In this document: piece by piece, positions 18,491-27,155 of the stretch
Layout: each line of letters starts with the position of its first letter
Numbering within the stretch: position 1 is the stretch's first letter
Assembly (NCBI GenBank): GCA_910584195.1
Contig: CAJTYV010000012.1
Coordinates: 28,921 to 92,920 of the forward strand
DNA: 64,000 bases
Source of the DNA: an uncultured Ruminococcus sp.
Lineage (GTDB): Bacteria; Bacillota; Clostridia; Oscillospirales; Ruminococcaceae
Direction of reading: 5' to 3'
Program-made: the position numbers and the translations under genes
Notes under the pieces: generated by a model
Databases searched by the model: none
Told to the model about the DNA's origin: nothing
The model's input: only the letters and a program-made list of their open reading frames with translations

Positions 18491-18512
18491 GACACGGCGT
18501 GCCGTGTCTTTC
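18491..18512 (+). terminator. Intrinsic terminator after the citrate synthase unit
   Basis: Perfect stem GACACGGC-GT-GCCGTGTC (18491-18508) followed by TTTC. Confidence 0.7.
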
Positions 18513-18514
18513 AA

Positions 18515-18640
18515 ACTATAGAAAAAGTAAAAATGGGATTCCAAAGGGACGTTGTTCCTTTGTCGGAGTCCAGAGGCAGCGCCTCTGGTGGAGTGTGGTG
18601 CAAATCTCCGCATATAGCCGTCAGGCGCTCTGCAAAGGGT
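18515..18640 (+). repeat. Dispersed 125-bp intergenic repeat, family B, copy 1
   Basis: Aligns with 41796-41920 over its full length at roughly 80 percent identity, starting with the shared stretch TAGAAAAAGTAAAAATGGGA. It contains two hairpins, one being CCAGAGGC-AGC-GCCTCTGG. The second copy retains this hairpin partly through G-T wobble changes. No open reading frame spans it. Both copies lie a few bases after a terminator hairpin. Confidence 0.75.
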
Positions 18641-18644
18641 GAAT

Positions 18645-18698
18645 CCTCAAACAGTCCGACTGTTTGAGGAGAGGGAACGCTCTGCAAGAGAGAGCGTT
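18645..18698. terminator. Two adjacent strong hairpins
   Basis: CCTCAAACAGT-CCG-ACTGTTTGAGG (18645-18669) is a perfect 11-bp stem. AACGCTCT/AGAGCGTT (18676-18698) is followed by ACTTTATTTT. They could act as a terminator or extend the neighbouring repeat. Confidence 0.5.
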
Positions 18699-18788
18699 AC
18701 TTTATTTTATCAAGGCACCACCGCACAATCTGTCACCACACACATGGAAAACACCGTTAACATTTTTGTGAATTTTTTTCCGTAGCTA

Positions 18789-18817
18789 TTGCTATTTTTC
18801 TTATTATATGCTACAAT
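18789..18817 (+). promoter_or_regulatory. Promoter of the aldose epimerase-like gene
   Basis: TTGCTA (18789-18794), 17-bp spacer, TACAAT (18812-18817), about 35 nt upstream of the ATG. Confidence 0.6.
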
Positions 18818-18858
18818 AAAAGTGAATAAAATTTTCAACAGAAAGGTCTTGATTTTAA

Positions 18859-19866
18859 ATGAAAAATACAACGCAACTCATGGAACACAACGGCATGACC
18901 TGCGTGAAGCTCTCCGCAGGCGGCTATGAAGCTCTTATCGCTTATCAGATAGGCTGCAACGTTATCCGCCTGAGAAATAACGTTAAGGGTATGGAATTTT
19001 TCCGCTGGAATGCAAATAATACGTTCGAGGATATTTTTAATTCCGCCGAAGTATGGGGACTTCCGACACTTTACCTGCCTAACCGCTTTGCAGACGGAGC
19101 GCTGAAAACCTCGGACGGCACATATCAGCTTCCCGTAAACGAGAAAGCTCCGTACAATAACCATATTCACGGATTTCTTCACAAACGCACTTTCGAGGTT
19201 GTCGAGCATAACGCCGACAGCAACTGCGCTTGGGTGAAAACACGCTATATTTACGATGGAAACGACGATTTTTTCCGGTATCTGCCTGTCAGATTCACAG
19301 CGGAGTATACGTTTACTCTGTCGGAAAACGGACTTGAACAGAATATATGTTTTATCAACAACGACGATAAGGTTCTTCCTATGTCTCTTGCTTCACATAC
19401 AGCTATCAGTTCGCCTTTTGTTGACGGTGCAAAAGAGGAGGACATTCGTCTGACCGTGCCGATCGGCAAAAAGTGTGAGCTTAATGACAGATGTCTCCCG
19501 ACTGAGCAGCTCAAATCGCTTACTATGTGGGATTTAGAATACAAAGGCGGCACAAAATGCCCTGTACTTCAGGTAGTGGACAACGATATGTACATAAGTG
19601 AAACAACCGAGCTTAACGGAATGGAGTTTCACGGCGTTATTGCCGAAGATACTGCAAGCGGTAAGAAGCTCTGCTATGAGGTATCGGACAAGTATAAATT
19701 TTGGATAATCTGGAATGACAGGGGATTTAACCACTATTTCTGTCCCGAACCTATGACCGCTATGATAAACGCTCCGAATCTCAGCCTTTCTCCCGAAGTC
19801 TCAGGATATACCGAGGTCAAACCCGGCGAGATATTCGAGGCACATCAGAGATTCTTCGCTGATTAA
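18859..19866 (+). CDS. Aldose 1-epimerase (mutarotase) family protein
   Basis: Predicted cytoplasmic enzyme interconverting alpha and beta anomers of an aldose. The 335 residues show the galactose-mutarotase fold: NHIHGFLHKR carries the first conserved histidine, PMSLASHTAIS the second, and CPEPMTAMINAPN the C-terminal glutamate region. It lies upstream of cellobiose phosphorylase, which needs correct anomers and yields alpha-glucose 1-phosphate and glucose, so a role in glucose or cellobiose handling is plausible. The ribosome site (AAAGG) is about 13 nt upstream, rather far. Each gene has its own promoter. Confidence 0.85.
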   Translation: MKNTTQLMEHNGMTCVKLSAGGYEALIAYQIGCNVIRLRNNVKGMEFFRWNANNTFEDIFNSAEVWGLPTLYLPNRFADGALKTSDGTYQLPVNEKAPYNNHIHGFLHKRTFEVVEHNADSNCAWVKTRYIYDGNDDFFRYLPVRFTAEYTFTLSENGLEQNICFINNDDKVLPMSLASHTAISSPFVDGAKEEDIRLTVPIGKKCELNDRCLPTEQLKSLTMWDLEYKGGTKCPVLQVVDNDMYISETTELNGMEFHGVIAEDTASGKKLCYEVSDKYKFWIIWNDRGFNHYFCPEPMTAMINAPNLSLSPEVSGYTEVKPGEIFEAHQRFFAD

Positions 19867-19987
19867 TGTAACTCTCGGCAGGATATGCGGAAAAACAAAT
19901 CACATAAAGGCAAACAGCCATGCTTATTTGTTAAAACTGCACAAAAAACGTGACGAAAATAGTACAGCCTTAATTTGATGTAAGCTC

Positions 19988-20016
19988 TTGTAATATTTTG
20001 AAAAATATGTTATAAT
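19988..20016 (+). promoter_or_regulatory. Promoter of cellobiose phosphorylase
   Basis: TTGTAA (19988-19993), 17-bp spacer, TATAAT (20011-20016); ATG about 60 nt downstream behind AAAGGAG. Confidence 0.7.
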
Positions 20017-20076
20017 ATTATAAATTGCAGATTTTATCTGCATTTGTTAATGTAAATACAAAGGAGAATAACCATT

Positions 20077-22533
20077 ATGAAGTTCGGTTTTTTTGACGAC
20101 GCTAATAAGGAATATGTTATCAATTCCCCGAAAACACCCTATCCTTGGATAAACTACCTTGGAACACAGGCTTTCTTTTCACTTATTTCCAATACGGCAG
20201 GAGGCTACAGCTTCTATAAAGACGCACGTCTCAGACGCATCACCCGCTATCGTTACAACAACGTTCCAATTGATATGGGCGGACGTTATTTCTATATCAA
20301 CGACAACGGTACTGTCTGGAATCCCGGCTGGTCTCCCGTCAAGACCGAGCTTGACTCCTATGAATGCCGCCACGGTATGGGTTATACAGTTATTACAGGT
20401 AAGAAAAATGACCTGAAAGCACAGGTTACATTCTTCGTTCCGCAGAATTACAACGGCGAAGTTCAGCAGCTCGTACTCACCAACGAGGGTACCGAGACTA
20501 AAACATTCTCCTTGTTCTCATTCGCCGAATGGTGTCTTTGGGATGCTCAGGACGACTGCACAAACTTCCAGAGAAACTTCTCTACAGGACGTGTTGAGGT
20601 TGTAGGCTCTACTATTTATCACAAGACCGAGTACAGAGACAGACGCGATCATTTCGCTTTCTATACCGTAAACGATGAGATAGACGGCTACGATACCGAC
20701 AGAGATTCCTTTATCGGTCTTTATAACGGCTTTAACGATCCGCAGGCTGTTATGGCAGGAGCCGCATCTAACTCTTTTGCTGACGGCTGGTCGCCTATCG
20801 CTTCTCATTATAAAAAGATAACTCTCGCTCCCGGCGAATCCAAAACGCTTATCTTCATTCTCGGCTATGTTGAAATGCCTGCCGATCAGAAATTTGAGGC
20901 TGACGGCGTTACCATCAACAAGGTAAAAGCTCTCGAAATGATAGATATGTACAATACGCCCGAAAAGGTTGCTGCCGGTCTTGCCGAGCTTAAAGCTGCA
21001 TGGGACGAGCTTCTCGGCATTCTCAGCGTTGATACTCCCGATGATAAGGTTGACCGCATGGTAAACATCTGGAATCAGTATCAGTGTATGGTAACATTCA
21101 ATCTTTCTCGTTCCGCTTCCTACTTTGAGAGCGGTATCGGCAGAGGTATGGGATTCCGCGACTCCAATCAGGATATTCTCGGCTTCGTTCATCAGATACC
21201 CGACCGTGCAAGAGAGCGTATTATCGACATCGCTTCAACTCAGCTCGAGGACGGCGGCTGCTATCACCAGTATCAGCCTCTTACCAAAAAGGGTAACTCC
21301 GACATCGGCGGCGATTTCTCGGACGATCCGCTTTGGATGATACTTTCAGTTTCCGCTTATATCAGAGAAACAGGCGACTGGTCTATCCTTGATGAACTCG
21401 TTCCCTACGACAACGATATGAGCAAGGCTAAGCCAATGCTTGACCACCTTAAGGTTTCTTTCTATAAAATTGTGAACAATCTCGGTCCTCACGGTCTGCC
21501 GCTTGCTATGCGCGCTGACTGGAACGACTGTATCAACCTTTCATGCTATTCGGATACCCCCGGCGAGAGCTTCCAGACTTACACAAATCCTAAGTTCGCA
21601 GCAGAGGGAGGATATTCCAAGGTTGCCGAATCCGTAATGGTTGCAACGCTCTTCACTTACTCAGGTCCTAACTACGTTGCTATTCTCAAACACCTCGGCA
21701 AGGACGATGAAGCTGCCGCTGCTCAGGCTGAGATAGATAAGATGAAGAAGAACGTTATGGAATCCGCTTTTGACGGCGACTGGTTCTTACGTGCATACGA
21801 TTCAACAGGCGCAAAAATGGGCTCTAAGGAGTGCGAGGAAGGCAAGATATTCATTGAACCTCAGGGATTCGCTGTTATGTCCGAAATCGGCAAGGACGTT
21901 GGAGCAGACATCAAGACACTTGATTCTATCGACAAGTATCTCAATACAAAGTACGGTCTTGTTCTCAACAATCCTGCATTCTCAAAGTACTATATCCAGT
22001 ACGGTGAAATTTCTACATATCCGGGCGGATATAAAGAAAATGCCGGTATCTTCACCCACAACAACGCTTGGATCATTTGCGCCGAGGCTTACGCTGGCAG
22101 AGGCGACAAGGCGTTCGAGTACTACAGCAAGATCGCTCCTGCATTCAATGAGGAGATTTCCGAGCTTCACAAGACCGAGCCTTACGTATACGGTCAGATG
22201 ATCGCCGGTAAAGACGCAAGCCGCTTCGGCGAGGGCAAGAACTCTTGGCTGACAGGTACTGCCGCGTGGAACATGGTTGCCATTTCGCAGTATATCCTCG
22301 GTATCGCCGCAGATTGGGACGGTCTTAAGGTTGACCCGTCTATTCCTCATGAATGGGACGGCTTCACCGCTACAAGAAAATTCCGCGGCGCAACATACAA
22401 CATCACTGTTAAGAACCCGAACCACGTTTGCAAGGGCGTTTCAGCTATGACTGTTGACGGACAGGCTGTTGACGGAAACGTAATTCCTGCTTGCGATGGC
22501 GGAGTTCACGAAGTCGTAGTTGTAATGGGCTGA
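20077..22533 (+). CDS. Cellobiose phosphorylase (GH94)
   Basis: Cytoplasmic enzyme that phosphorolyses cellobiose to alpha-glucose 1-phosphate and glucose, saving ATP. The 818 residues match GH94 over the full length: N-terminal [15 protein letters not shown], beta-sandwich, then an (alpha/alpha)6 barrel with [12 protein letters not shown] and the ADWNDC motif (residues 480-485) that bears the general-acid Asp, and a C-terminal beta domain. No signal peptide. Codon use is strongly biased to preferred codons, pointing to high expression. It is flanked by its own promoter and a textbook terminator, so monocistronic. Cellodextrin phosphorylase is less likely from length and N-terminus. Confidence 0.95.
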   Translation: MKFGFFDDANKEYVINSPKTPYPWINYLGTQAFFSLISNTAGGYSFYKDARLRRITRYRYNNVPIDMGGRYFYINDNGTVWNPGWSPVKTELDSYECRHGMGYTVITGKKNDLKAQVTFFVPQNYNGEVQQLVLTNEGTETKTFSLFSFAEWCLWDAQDDCTNFQRNFSTGRVEVVGSTIYHKTEYRDRRDHFAFYTVNDEIDGYDTDRDSFIGLYNGFNDPQAVMAGAASNSFADGWSPIASHYKKITLAPGESKTLIFILGYVEMPADQKFEADGVTINKVKALEMIDMYNTPEKVAAGLAELKAAWDELLGILSVDTPDDKVDRMVNIWNQYQCMVTFNLSRSASYFESGIGRGMGFRDSNQDILGFVHQIPDRARERIIDIASTQLEDGGCYHQYQPLTKKGNSDIGGDFSDDPLWMILSVSAYIRETGDWSILDELVPYDNDMSKAKPMLDHLKVSFYKIVNNLGPHGLPLAMRADWNDCINLSCYSDTPGESFQTYTNPKFAAEGGYSKVAESVMVATLFTYSGPNYVAILKHLGKDDEAAAAQAEIDKMKKNVMESAFDGDWFLRAYDSTGAKMGSKECEEGKIFIEPQGFAVMSEIGKDVGADIKTLDSIDKYLNTKYGLVLNNPAFSKYYIQYGEISTYPGGYKENAGIFTHNNAWIICAEAYAGRGDKAFEYYSKIAPAFNEEISELHKTEPYVYGQMIAGKDASRFGEGKNSWLTGTAAWNMVAISQYILGIAADWDGLKVDPSIPHEWDGFTATRKFRGATYNITVKNPNHVCKGVSAMTVDGQAVDGNVIPACDGGVHEVVVVMG

Positions 22534-22552
22534 TTTCACATTATATTAATTT

Positions 22553-22590
22553 AAAAAGCTGTTTCACATTCGGGTGAAACAGCTTTTTAT
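22553..22590 (+). terminator. Intrinsic terminator of cellobiose phosphorylase
   Basis: AAAAAGCTGTTTCAC and GTGAAACAGCTTTTT form a perfect 15-bp stem with a 6-nt loop and a T-tract. Confidence 0.92.
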
Positions 22591-22808
22591 TAGATGTATG
22601 ATTTGATACCGCTTCCGAGTTTAGTGAATCTGAGTATCAAGGAAATTATAATATATCTGATTTTTTAAAGCATGAAAAGCAGAAATCGTTAAAATCTATA
22701 ACAAACAGTTAAATGCATTGCCGAAATATATAATTTAAATGATATAATTCACATTGCATTTTTGTCATATATAACAAAAACAATATAATTATTTAGTTAT
22801 TATCACTA
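22591..22808. other. AT-rich intergenic region, nothing identified
   Basis: Very AT-rich, no open frame, repeat or hairpin of note before the promoter at 22809. Confidence 0.4.
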
Positions 22809-22837
22809 TTGATTTTAAATATAATATATGCTATAAT
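22809..22837 (+). promoter_or_regulatory. Promoter of the C39-like peptidase/lipoprotein unit
   Basis: TTGATT (22809-22814), 17-bp spacer, TATAAT (22832-22837), about 65 nt before the start codon. Confidence 0.65.
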
Positions 22838-22904
22838 ATAAGTATAACAATTCAAATGTATTGCTTATGAGTTTTATTAGCATTAATTAAAAGGAGATTT
22901 TAGT

Positions 22905-23558
22905 ATGAAAAAAGTTATTTCTGCAATATCAGCCATTGTTGTTACATTTTTTACAGGAGCAATAACTACTGTAGCTGAAACCAATGAACAGTACAATTAC
23001 ATTATCGAATCGGAAATAGCAAATGAAGAAGACATTACCCCCTATTCAATAGATTCAATTAAAATATTGGATGTGCCATTTTGTGAACAACAAAAAAATT
23101 ATTACTGCGGTCCAGCATGTGTGCAGCAAGTTGCAAAATATTACGGCTACAATCCAACCCAATCTGCTATTGCTGAAAGCATCGGAACTGAGACATACGG
23201 CTCAACATATGCTTATGATATTGTTGACTATTGCAACGATAATTTCCCTTATTCATGGGATTATTATTCGAAAGACGATGATTTTAACAGTCCTTCTAGT
23301 ATGCTTGGAGAAATCGGGTATTCTTTGGATTGTGACAAACCTGTTATTGCAAACTTAGGTAAGCTTACGACATCAAATTGGCTCTACAATTCCGGAGGAC
23401 ATTACGTAGTATGTCGTGGATATGTTGACGATACGACAACAAACGGACATGTAGCATATATTGTTGACCCTTGGAAAAAAGGACATGGAATTTCTAACGG
23501 AAGATACACCGTAAGTTCTGATAAACTATATAATGTTATATACGGTTTTATTGGTTAA
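22905..23558 (+). CDS. Secreted C39-like cysteine peptidase domain protein
   Basis: 217 residues with a signal peptide (about 1-24) and a papain-like C39_2-type domain from about residue 52. The expected catalytic residues are C68 in NYYCGPACVQQ, H166 in GGHYVVCRGY and D188 in YIVDPW. The domain stands alone, without a transporter, so it is more likely an extracellular peptidase or deamidase than a bacteriocin leader peptidase. The downstream lipoprotein gene starts 12 nt later and is probably co-transcribed. Substrate unknown. Confidence 0.78.
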   Translation: MKKVISAISAIVVTFFTGAITTVAETNEQYNYIIESEIANEEDITPYSIDSIKILDVPFCEQQKNYYCGPACVQQVAKYYGYNPTQSAIAESIGTETYGSTYAYDIVDYCNDNFPYSWDYYSKDDDFNSPSSMLGEIGYSLDCDKPVIANLGKLTTSNWLYNSGGHYVVCRGYVDDTTTNGHVAYIVDPWKKGHGISNGRYTVSSDKLYNVIYGFIG

Positions 23559-23569
23559 GAAATTAAATT

Positions 23570-24988
23570 ATGAAAAATAAATTTCTCTTTCTAATGTTCA
23601 TGATTTGTATTGTTTGCCTATTAAGCTGCGATAAAGAACAGCCGTCACCAAAAATAACCGAAAACACACCTTATGTAACCGAAACAACTACCCAACCGAG
23701 GCTCCAAGGAAACTACAGACTCGAGCTTTTCAGATACGACCCTATTGAAAACATACCCTCCTCATTTCAGGAATCCAAAACAGAAATAATAAGTGATAGT
23801 TCCCATAATGAAAAGATAGGTGCAAAGTCGATCAGAATACTTGAACCGGATAAATACGATAAACGGGAAATGGAATTTCTGCACGGAAAGAGCGTTATAT
23901 CTTTTGATTACATTCAGAATAAATTTATAATTAAATTCTTTTCAGATGAAAAAAATTCATCGGCAGAAATCGGAATATTTGATCCTGCCGTTAATGAGTA
24001 CAAAAAAATAGAGGAAATACCGTTTTCGGCATCATACGGAAAAGACTCGTTTGTTATCAGCGACAGATATTATGTAACGTTCAATAGCTATGAATCGGCA
24101 GATTCACTGACAGGATACGTGAGGATATATGATATTGAAACCGACAAATTGTCTGTTATCGACGAATTTAAGGAATACAACATTGTTCAGTTTGCCGCTC
24201 CGATAAATGATAACGCTTTTGCCTGCTTATATTATGAAGACGATACACAGAATTGGGTAATGAAATATTATGACATCATATCCGAGCAAAGCAGGGAAAT
24301 ATTCCGCCATACGAATTTCAATAAAAATGATACTTTGTCTCCCATGGCGTTGTCCTATGACGGTGAAAATATTGTGCTTGTTCTTCAGTACATAGAAAAA
24401 GAAATGTACAAAACAAACTATGTTACCGAAAAAGACGTGTATAAAACTTGTTTTATGTATTTAAACACACAGGGTGAACTAATGGAGATCGCAGATGCTG
24501 ATTTAAATTCTTTTTTAGGAGATTACTATGAAATCACTGACCTTGCGGTAAATGAAAACTATTATTTTCTTACTGCACTGCATTTTTCTCCCTCATATGA
24601 AAATATAGAAATAACGGAAAAAATATCACTTATTCTAAAAAAGACCGATAATGAATTTATTTATAATGATGTTATGTGTACTCGAAATTATAATATAATT
24701 TCAAATGATTTTCTGAATAAGGAAAGTTTAGTTTACGAAGCCTATATTTTTGGCAGAGAAGATTCGAAGGGCATAGCTGACGTGAATTTAAGTGACAAAA
24801 AAGTAAGGCTTTATGAATATCCGCTTGATTTTGAGAATGAATCAGATGATATAGAATTAACACGAATGCTCTCGGAAGATGATTTGTTCATACTGCTTCA
24901 TGATAATGAAAAAAAATACAAATATCAAATTGTAGACTATAAAAACGCTGAAAAAAAACCTATCAACTATGACATAAAAGAGAACTAA
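23570..24988 (+). CDS. Hypothetical lipoprotein
   Basis: 472 residues. The N-terminus ends in a lipobox, LLSC, with the lipidated cysteine at C20, followed by a Thr/Pro-rich linker (about 21-50). The rest shows repeated beta-rich stretches with recurrent aromatic and acidic residues (for example YVRIYDIETDKL, WVMKYYDI), which would suit a beta-propeller, but I cannot assign a family. AT-rich codon use resembles that of the preceding C39 gene. It is probably anchored outside the membrane and works with the secreted peptidase. Confidence 0.65.
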   Translation: MKNKFLFLMFMICIVCLLSCDKEQPSPKITENTPYVTETTTQPRLQGNYRLELFRYDPIENIPSSFQESKTEIISDSSHNEKIGAKSIRILEPDKYDKREMEFLHGKSVISFDYIQNKFIIKFFSDEKNSSAEIGIFDPAVNEYKKIEEIPFSASYGKDSFVISDRYYVTFNSYESADSLTGYVRIYDIETDKLSVIDEFKEYNIVQFAAPINDNAFACLYYEDDTQNWVMKYYDIISEQSREIFRHTNFNKNDTLSPMALSYDGENIVLVLQYIEKEMYKTNYVTEKDVYKTCFMYLNTQGELMEIADADLNSFLGDYYEITDLAVNENYYFLTALHFSPSYENIEITEKISLILKKTDNEFIYNDVMCTRNYNIISNDFLNKESLVYEAYIFGREDSKGIADVNLSDKKVRLYEYPLDFENESDDIELTRMLSEDDLFILLHDNEKKYKYQIVDYKNAEKKPINYDIKEN

Positions 24989-24995
24989 TATTAAA

Positions 24996-25022
24996 GGACG
25001 AGTTTTATGCTCGTCCCTTTGT
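24996..25022 (+). terminator. Intrinsic terminator after the lipoprotein gene
   Basis: GGACGAG (24996-25002) pairs with CTCGTCC (25010-25016), followed by CTTTGT. Confidence 0.7.
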
Positions 25023-25076
25023 ACTATATTGCCAAAATCCATTATATAATTTAGTGAACGTTATAACAGATCGCAC

Positions 25077-25105
25077 TTGTAATTTATATTGAACTGTGAT
25101 ATAAT
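25077..25105 (+). promoter_or_regulatory. Promoter of the ECF S-component gene
   Basis: TTGTAA (25077-25082), 17-bp spacer, TATAAT (25100-25105); short leader of about 45 nt without a recognisable riboswitch. Confidence 0.65.
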
Positions 25106-25156
25106 GAATATAGCCGATTAAACATATAGGCATTAAAACTGAACGGAGGTTTTACT

Positions 25157-25696
25157 ATGTCAGAATCAATTTCACAGTCCAGAACACTTAAATTGCGCCG
25201 TGTAACGGCAGCAGGACTTTTCGCCGCACTTATCTACGTATTTACCGCATATCTGCACATTCCCACAGGAGCGGGATATACTCATGCAGGAGACGGACTT
25301 ATATACATTGCCGCATGCATTCTGCCTACTCCGTATGCAATGGCTGCCGGAACTATCGGCGGAGCTTTATCAGACGGTCTTACGGGATTTCTCGTTTGGA
25401 TGCCTGCTACCATAATTATTAAAGCCATAACGGCTGCATTCTTTTCAAACAAAAGCGATAAAATATTGACACTTCGAAATATTCTCGGCATAATACCGTC
25501 TTTGATACTATGCATAGCAGGTTACAGTTTATACGAGGGTACGATAATGGCGGGCGGATTTTCACTTGCGGCAATTACTGCGGCTTTTGGACAAACTCCT
25601 GCATACTGCATTCAGGTAGGAACAAGCGCACTGCTTTTTATTTCAGTTTCATTTTTGCTTGACAAATCAGAATTTAAGAAAAAATTTAAATTATAA
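25157..25696 (+). CDS. ECF transporter substrate-binding (S) component
   Basis: 179-residue integral membrane protein with about five or six hydrophobic segments and a short basic N-terminus (LKLRRVTAAGLFAALIYV). The AAGLFAAL-type first helix with the small-residue pattern AXXXA for docking to EcfT, plus HAGDGLIYIAACIL and GGALSDGLTGFLVWMPATI, is typical of S components for vitamins or related cofactors. The cognate ATPases and EcfT are not nearby, so it would share the group II module. Substrate cannot be assigned; the lack of a riboswitch removes the usual clue. Ribosome site CGGAGG. Confidence 0.75.
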   Translation: MSESISQSRTLKLRRVTAAGLFAALIYVFTAYLHIPTGAGYTHAGDGLIYIAACILPTPYAMAAGTIGGALSDGLTGFLVWMPATIIIKAITAAFFSNKSDKILTLRNILGIIPSLILCIAGYSLYEGTIMAGGFSLAAITAAFGQTPAYCIQVGTSALLFISVSFLLDKSEFKKKFKL

Positions 25697-25882
25697 CCAC
25701 AGACGATGTCCCCCGAGTCTCGACTGTCGTCTCAGTCGGTGCTTCTGCTTCGCAGAGGTGTCCACAGGATACCCGCACCCTCTTAGACGGCGAACATCTT
25801 TAGATTCAGCCGGAGATACGATCTCCGACTGAATCCGGCTTACTATCGTAAGCCTTCTGCTTGTTGGAAGCAGAGCTTTGAA
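25691..25882 (+). repeat. Dispersed 192-bp structured repeat, family A, copy 1
   Basis: Matches the reverse complement of 63327-63518 over exactly 192 bp at above 90 percent identity, and is related to 42904-43031. It begins at the stop codon of the preceding gene (TTATAACC). Hairpins in order: CTTCTGC/GCAGAGG, ATTCAG-C-CGGAGAT with ATCTCCG-A-CTGAAT, GGCTTAC-TATC-GTAAGCC, and TCTGCTT-GTTGG-AAGCAGA. No coding potential is conserved. It could be a non-autonomous mobile element or a structured RNA. Confidence 0.85.
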
Positions 25883-25906
25883 CAAAAAGGATCGTTAAAG
25901 TTCTGA

Positions 25907-26542
25907 TTATCCTTCCCACAAAATATATTCCTTGTTATTTACATCATCATAATAGAATATTTTTTTAAGCCCTCTTTCTTTTATGTTATCAAGTCTTGTA
26001 CGTTCTTCCGTATCGTTTGCATTCATTTCTGTAACTGCAAATGAATCTATTTTTCTATGCTTAAGAGTTATTCCGTACCCGACTTTTGCATTAACATCAA
26101 AATCCTTGTCATAGCCAAAATGCTTGCCATTCTCATCGCTTATTGTCGGATAAATAAAATCAGCCGATATTGCTGAATTTGTCTTTACAAGCCATAACGT
26201 TCCGTCTTTATCTTCCTCGACCCATACATTTTTCGCAATATTGTATTTCTCATAGTTCATGGAACAATCAGTATTCAGGATCGAAAAAAATGCTAAGAGT
26301 ACAGCAGCCGTTCCAAGAATACCGCATATAAACCTGATAAAAAAACGCTTTTTCACTTTCTTCATAGGCTCGATATTTTTATCCTTTTCAGTCATGATGA
26401 TTTCCCCCTTTGACATATCCTTGTAAATTTCAGTGCATTCTGTACAGTTGTGCAGATGATTTTCGATTTCCTCATTGCTGTCCGCAGATGTTAGATAATC
26501 GCAGTAAAGCGGAAGCAAATCACGGATAATACTACATTTCAT
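25907..26542 (-). CDS. Membrane anti-sigma factor with zinc-binding motif
   Basis: 211-residue single-pass protein. The N-terminal cytoplasmic part holds an HX3CX2C anti-sigma zinc finger (H29, C33, C36 in HLHNCTEC), a membrane segment spans about 66-88, and a 120-residue C-terminal part would face outside. The ATG at 26542 is chosen because its AAGGAG site sits within the last codons of the sigma gene; the longer frame to 26599 lies inside that gene. The pair is a standard ECF sigma/anti-sigma operon. The external domain shows no family I recognise, so the inducing signal is unknown. Confidence 0.85.
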   Translation of the reverse strand: MKCSIIRDLLPLYCDYLTSADSNEEIENHLHNCTECTEIYKDMSKGEIIMTEKDKNIEPMKKVKKRFFIRFICGILGTAAVLLAFFSILNTDCSMNYEKYNIAKNVWVEEDKDGTLWLVKTNSAISADFIYPTISDENGKHFGYDKDFDVNAKVGYGITLKHRKIDSFAVTEMNANDTEERTRLDNIKERGLKKIFYYDDVNNKEYILWEG

Positions 26543-26547
26543 TACAA

Positions 26548-27024
26548 TCACTCCTTCTTTAATTTCTGTTTGGCTCGGTAAAAAGTAACTCTTGCCCAAT
26601 TTTCCGACTTGCTGAATATTTCGCCGATTTCCCTGAATGAAAGTTCACCTGTTGCACGAAGCAAAACTATTTCCTTTTCAGTTTCGGGAAGTCTATGAAT
26701 CCGCTTAAGTAAAAATATCTTACCGTCATTTGATTCAGCAATTCTGTCCGGCGGAGGAGATAAATCGACTTCTGAGTAATCGGGTTCGGCAACAGGATTA
26801 CTGTTACGGCGTCTGAGTTCCCGAAGCCACAAATTTTTTGCGATACCGCATAACCATGTATAAACCGAGCAGTCGCCGCGGTATTTTGACAGCGAACGTA
26901 TAGCCTGATAGAATGTTTCCTGCGTGAGTTCCTCTGCTGTATCTTCGTTACTGCAAAGGCTCATCAGGTAAAAATATACTTTTCTGCCATGTTCTTCATA
27001 GTAGGCTTTTATATCATCAGCCAT
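26548..27024 (-). CDS. ECF-type RNA polymerase sigma factor
   Basis: 158 residues with sigma region 2 (about 8-75, including EDTAEELTQETFYQAIRSL and YTWLCGIAKNLWLRELRR) and region 4 (about 105-157, with LPETEKEIVLLRATGELSF and a helix-turn-helix). Short acidic linker between. The gene ends 5 nt before the anti-sigma start. A GGTGG site precedes the ATG. Regulon unknown; autoregulation is likely but I could not assign an ECF-type promoter with confidence. Confidence 0.92.
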   Translation of the reverse strand: MADDIKAYYEEHGRKVYFYLMSLCSNEDTAEELTQETFYQAIRSLSKYRGDCSVYTWLCGIAKNLWLRELRRRNSNPVAEPDYSEVDLSPPPDRIAESNDGKIFLLKRIHRLPETEKEIVLLRATGELSFREIGEIFSKSENWARVTFYRAKQKLKKE

Positions 27025-27072
27025 TCTTTCACCACCTTTCTATAAGTTAGTCAATTTAAAATCAGTTTCGTT

Positions 27073-27106
27073 ACAAAAAAAACAGGGAAATTTAAAAACT
27101 TCCCTG
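27073..27106 (-). terminator. Intrinsic terminator of the uridine-kinase-like gene
   Basis: On the minus strand CAGGGAA pairs with TTCCCTG (27106-27083), followed by eight T residues. Confidence 0.85.
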
Positions 27107-27155
27107 ATATAATCGTCCTCATCGCCATACTTTGACATTTTGCAAAAGTGATTCA

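Noticed and set aside
20518-21192. 224-codon minus-strand open frame inside cellobiose phosphorylase
   Set aside because: Shadow of the strongly biased codon use of the GH94 gene; no family resemblance.
25023-25156. Riboswitch upstream of the ECF S-component gene
   Set aside because: The transcribed leader is only about 45 nt and contains no known aptamer pattern.
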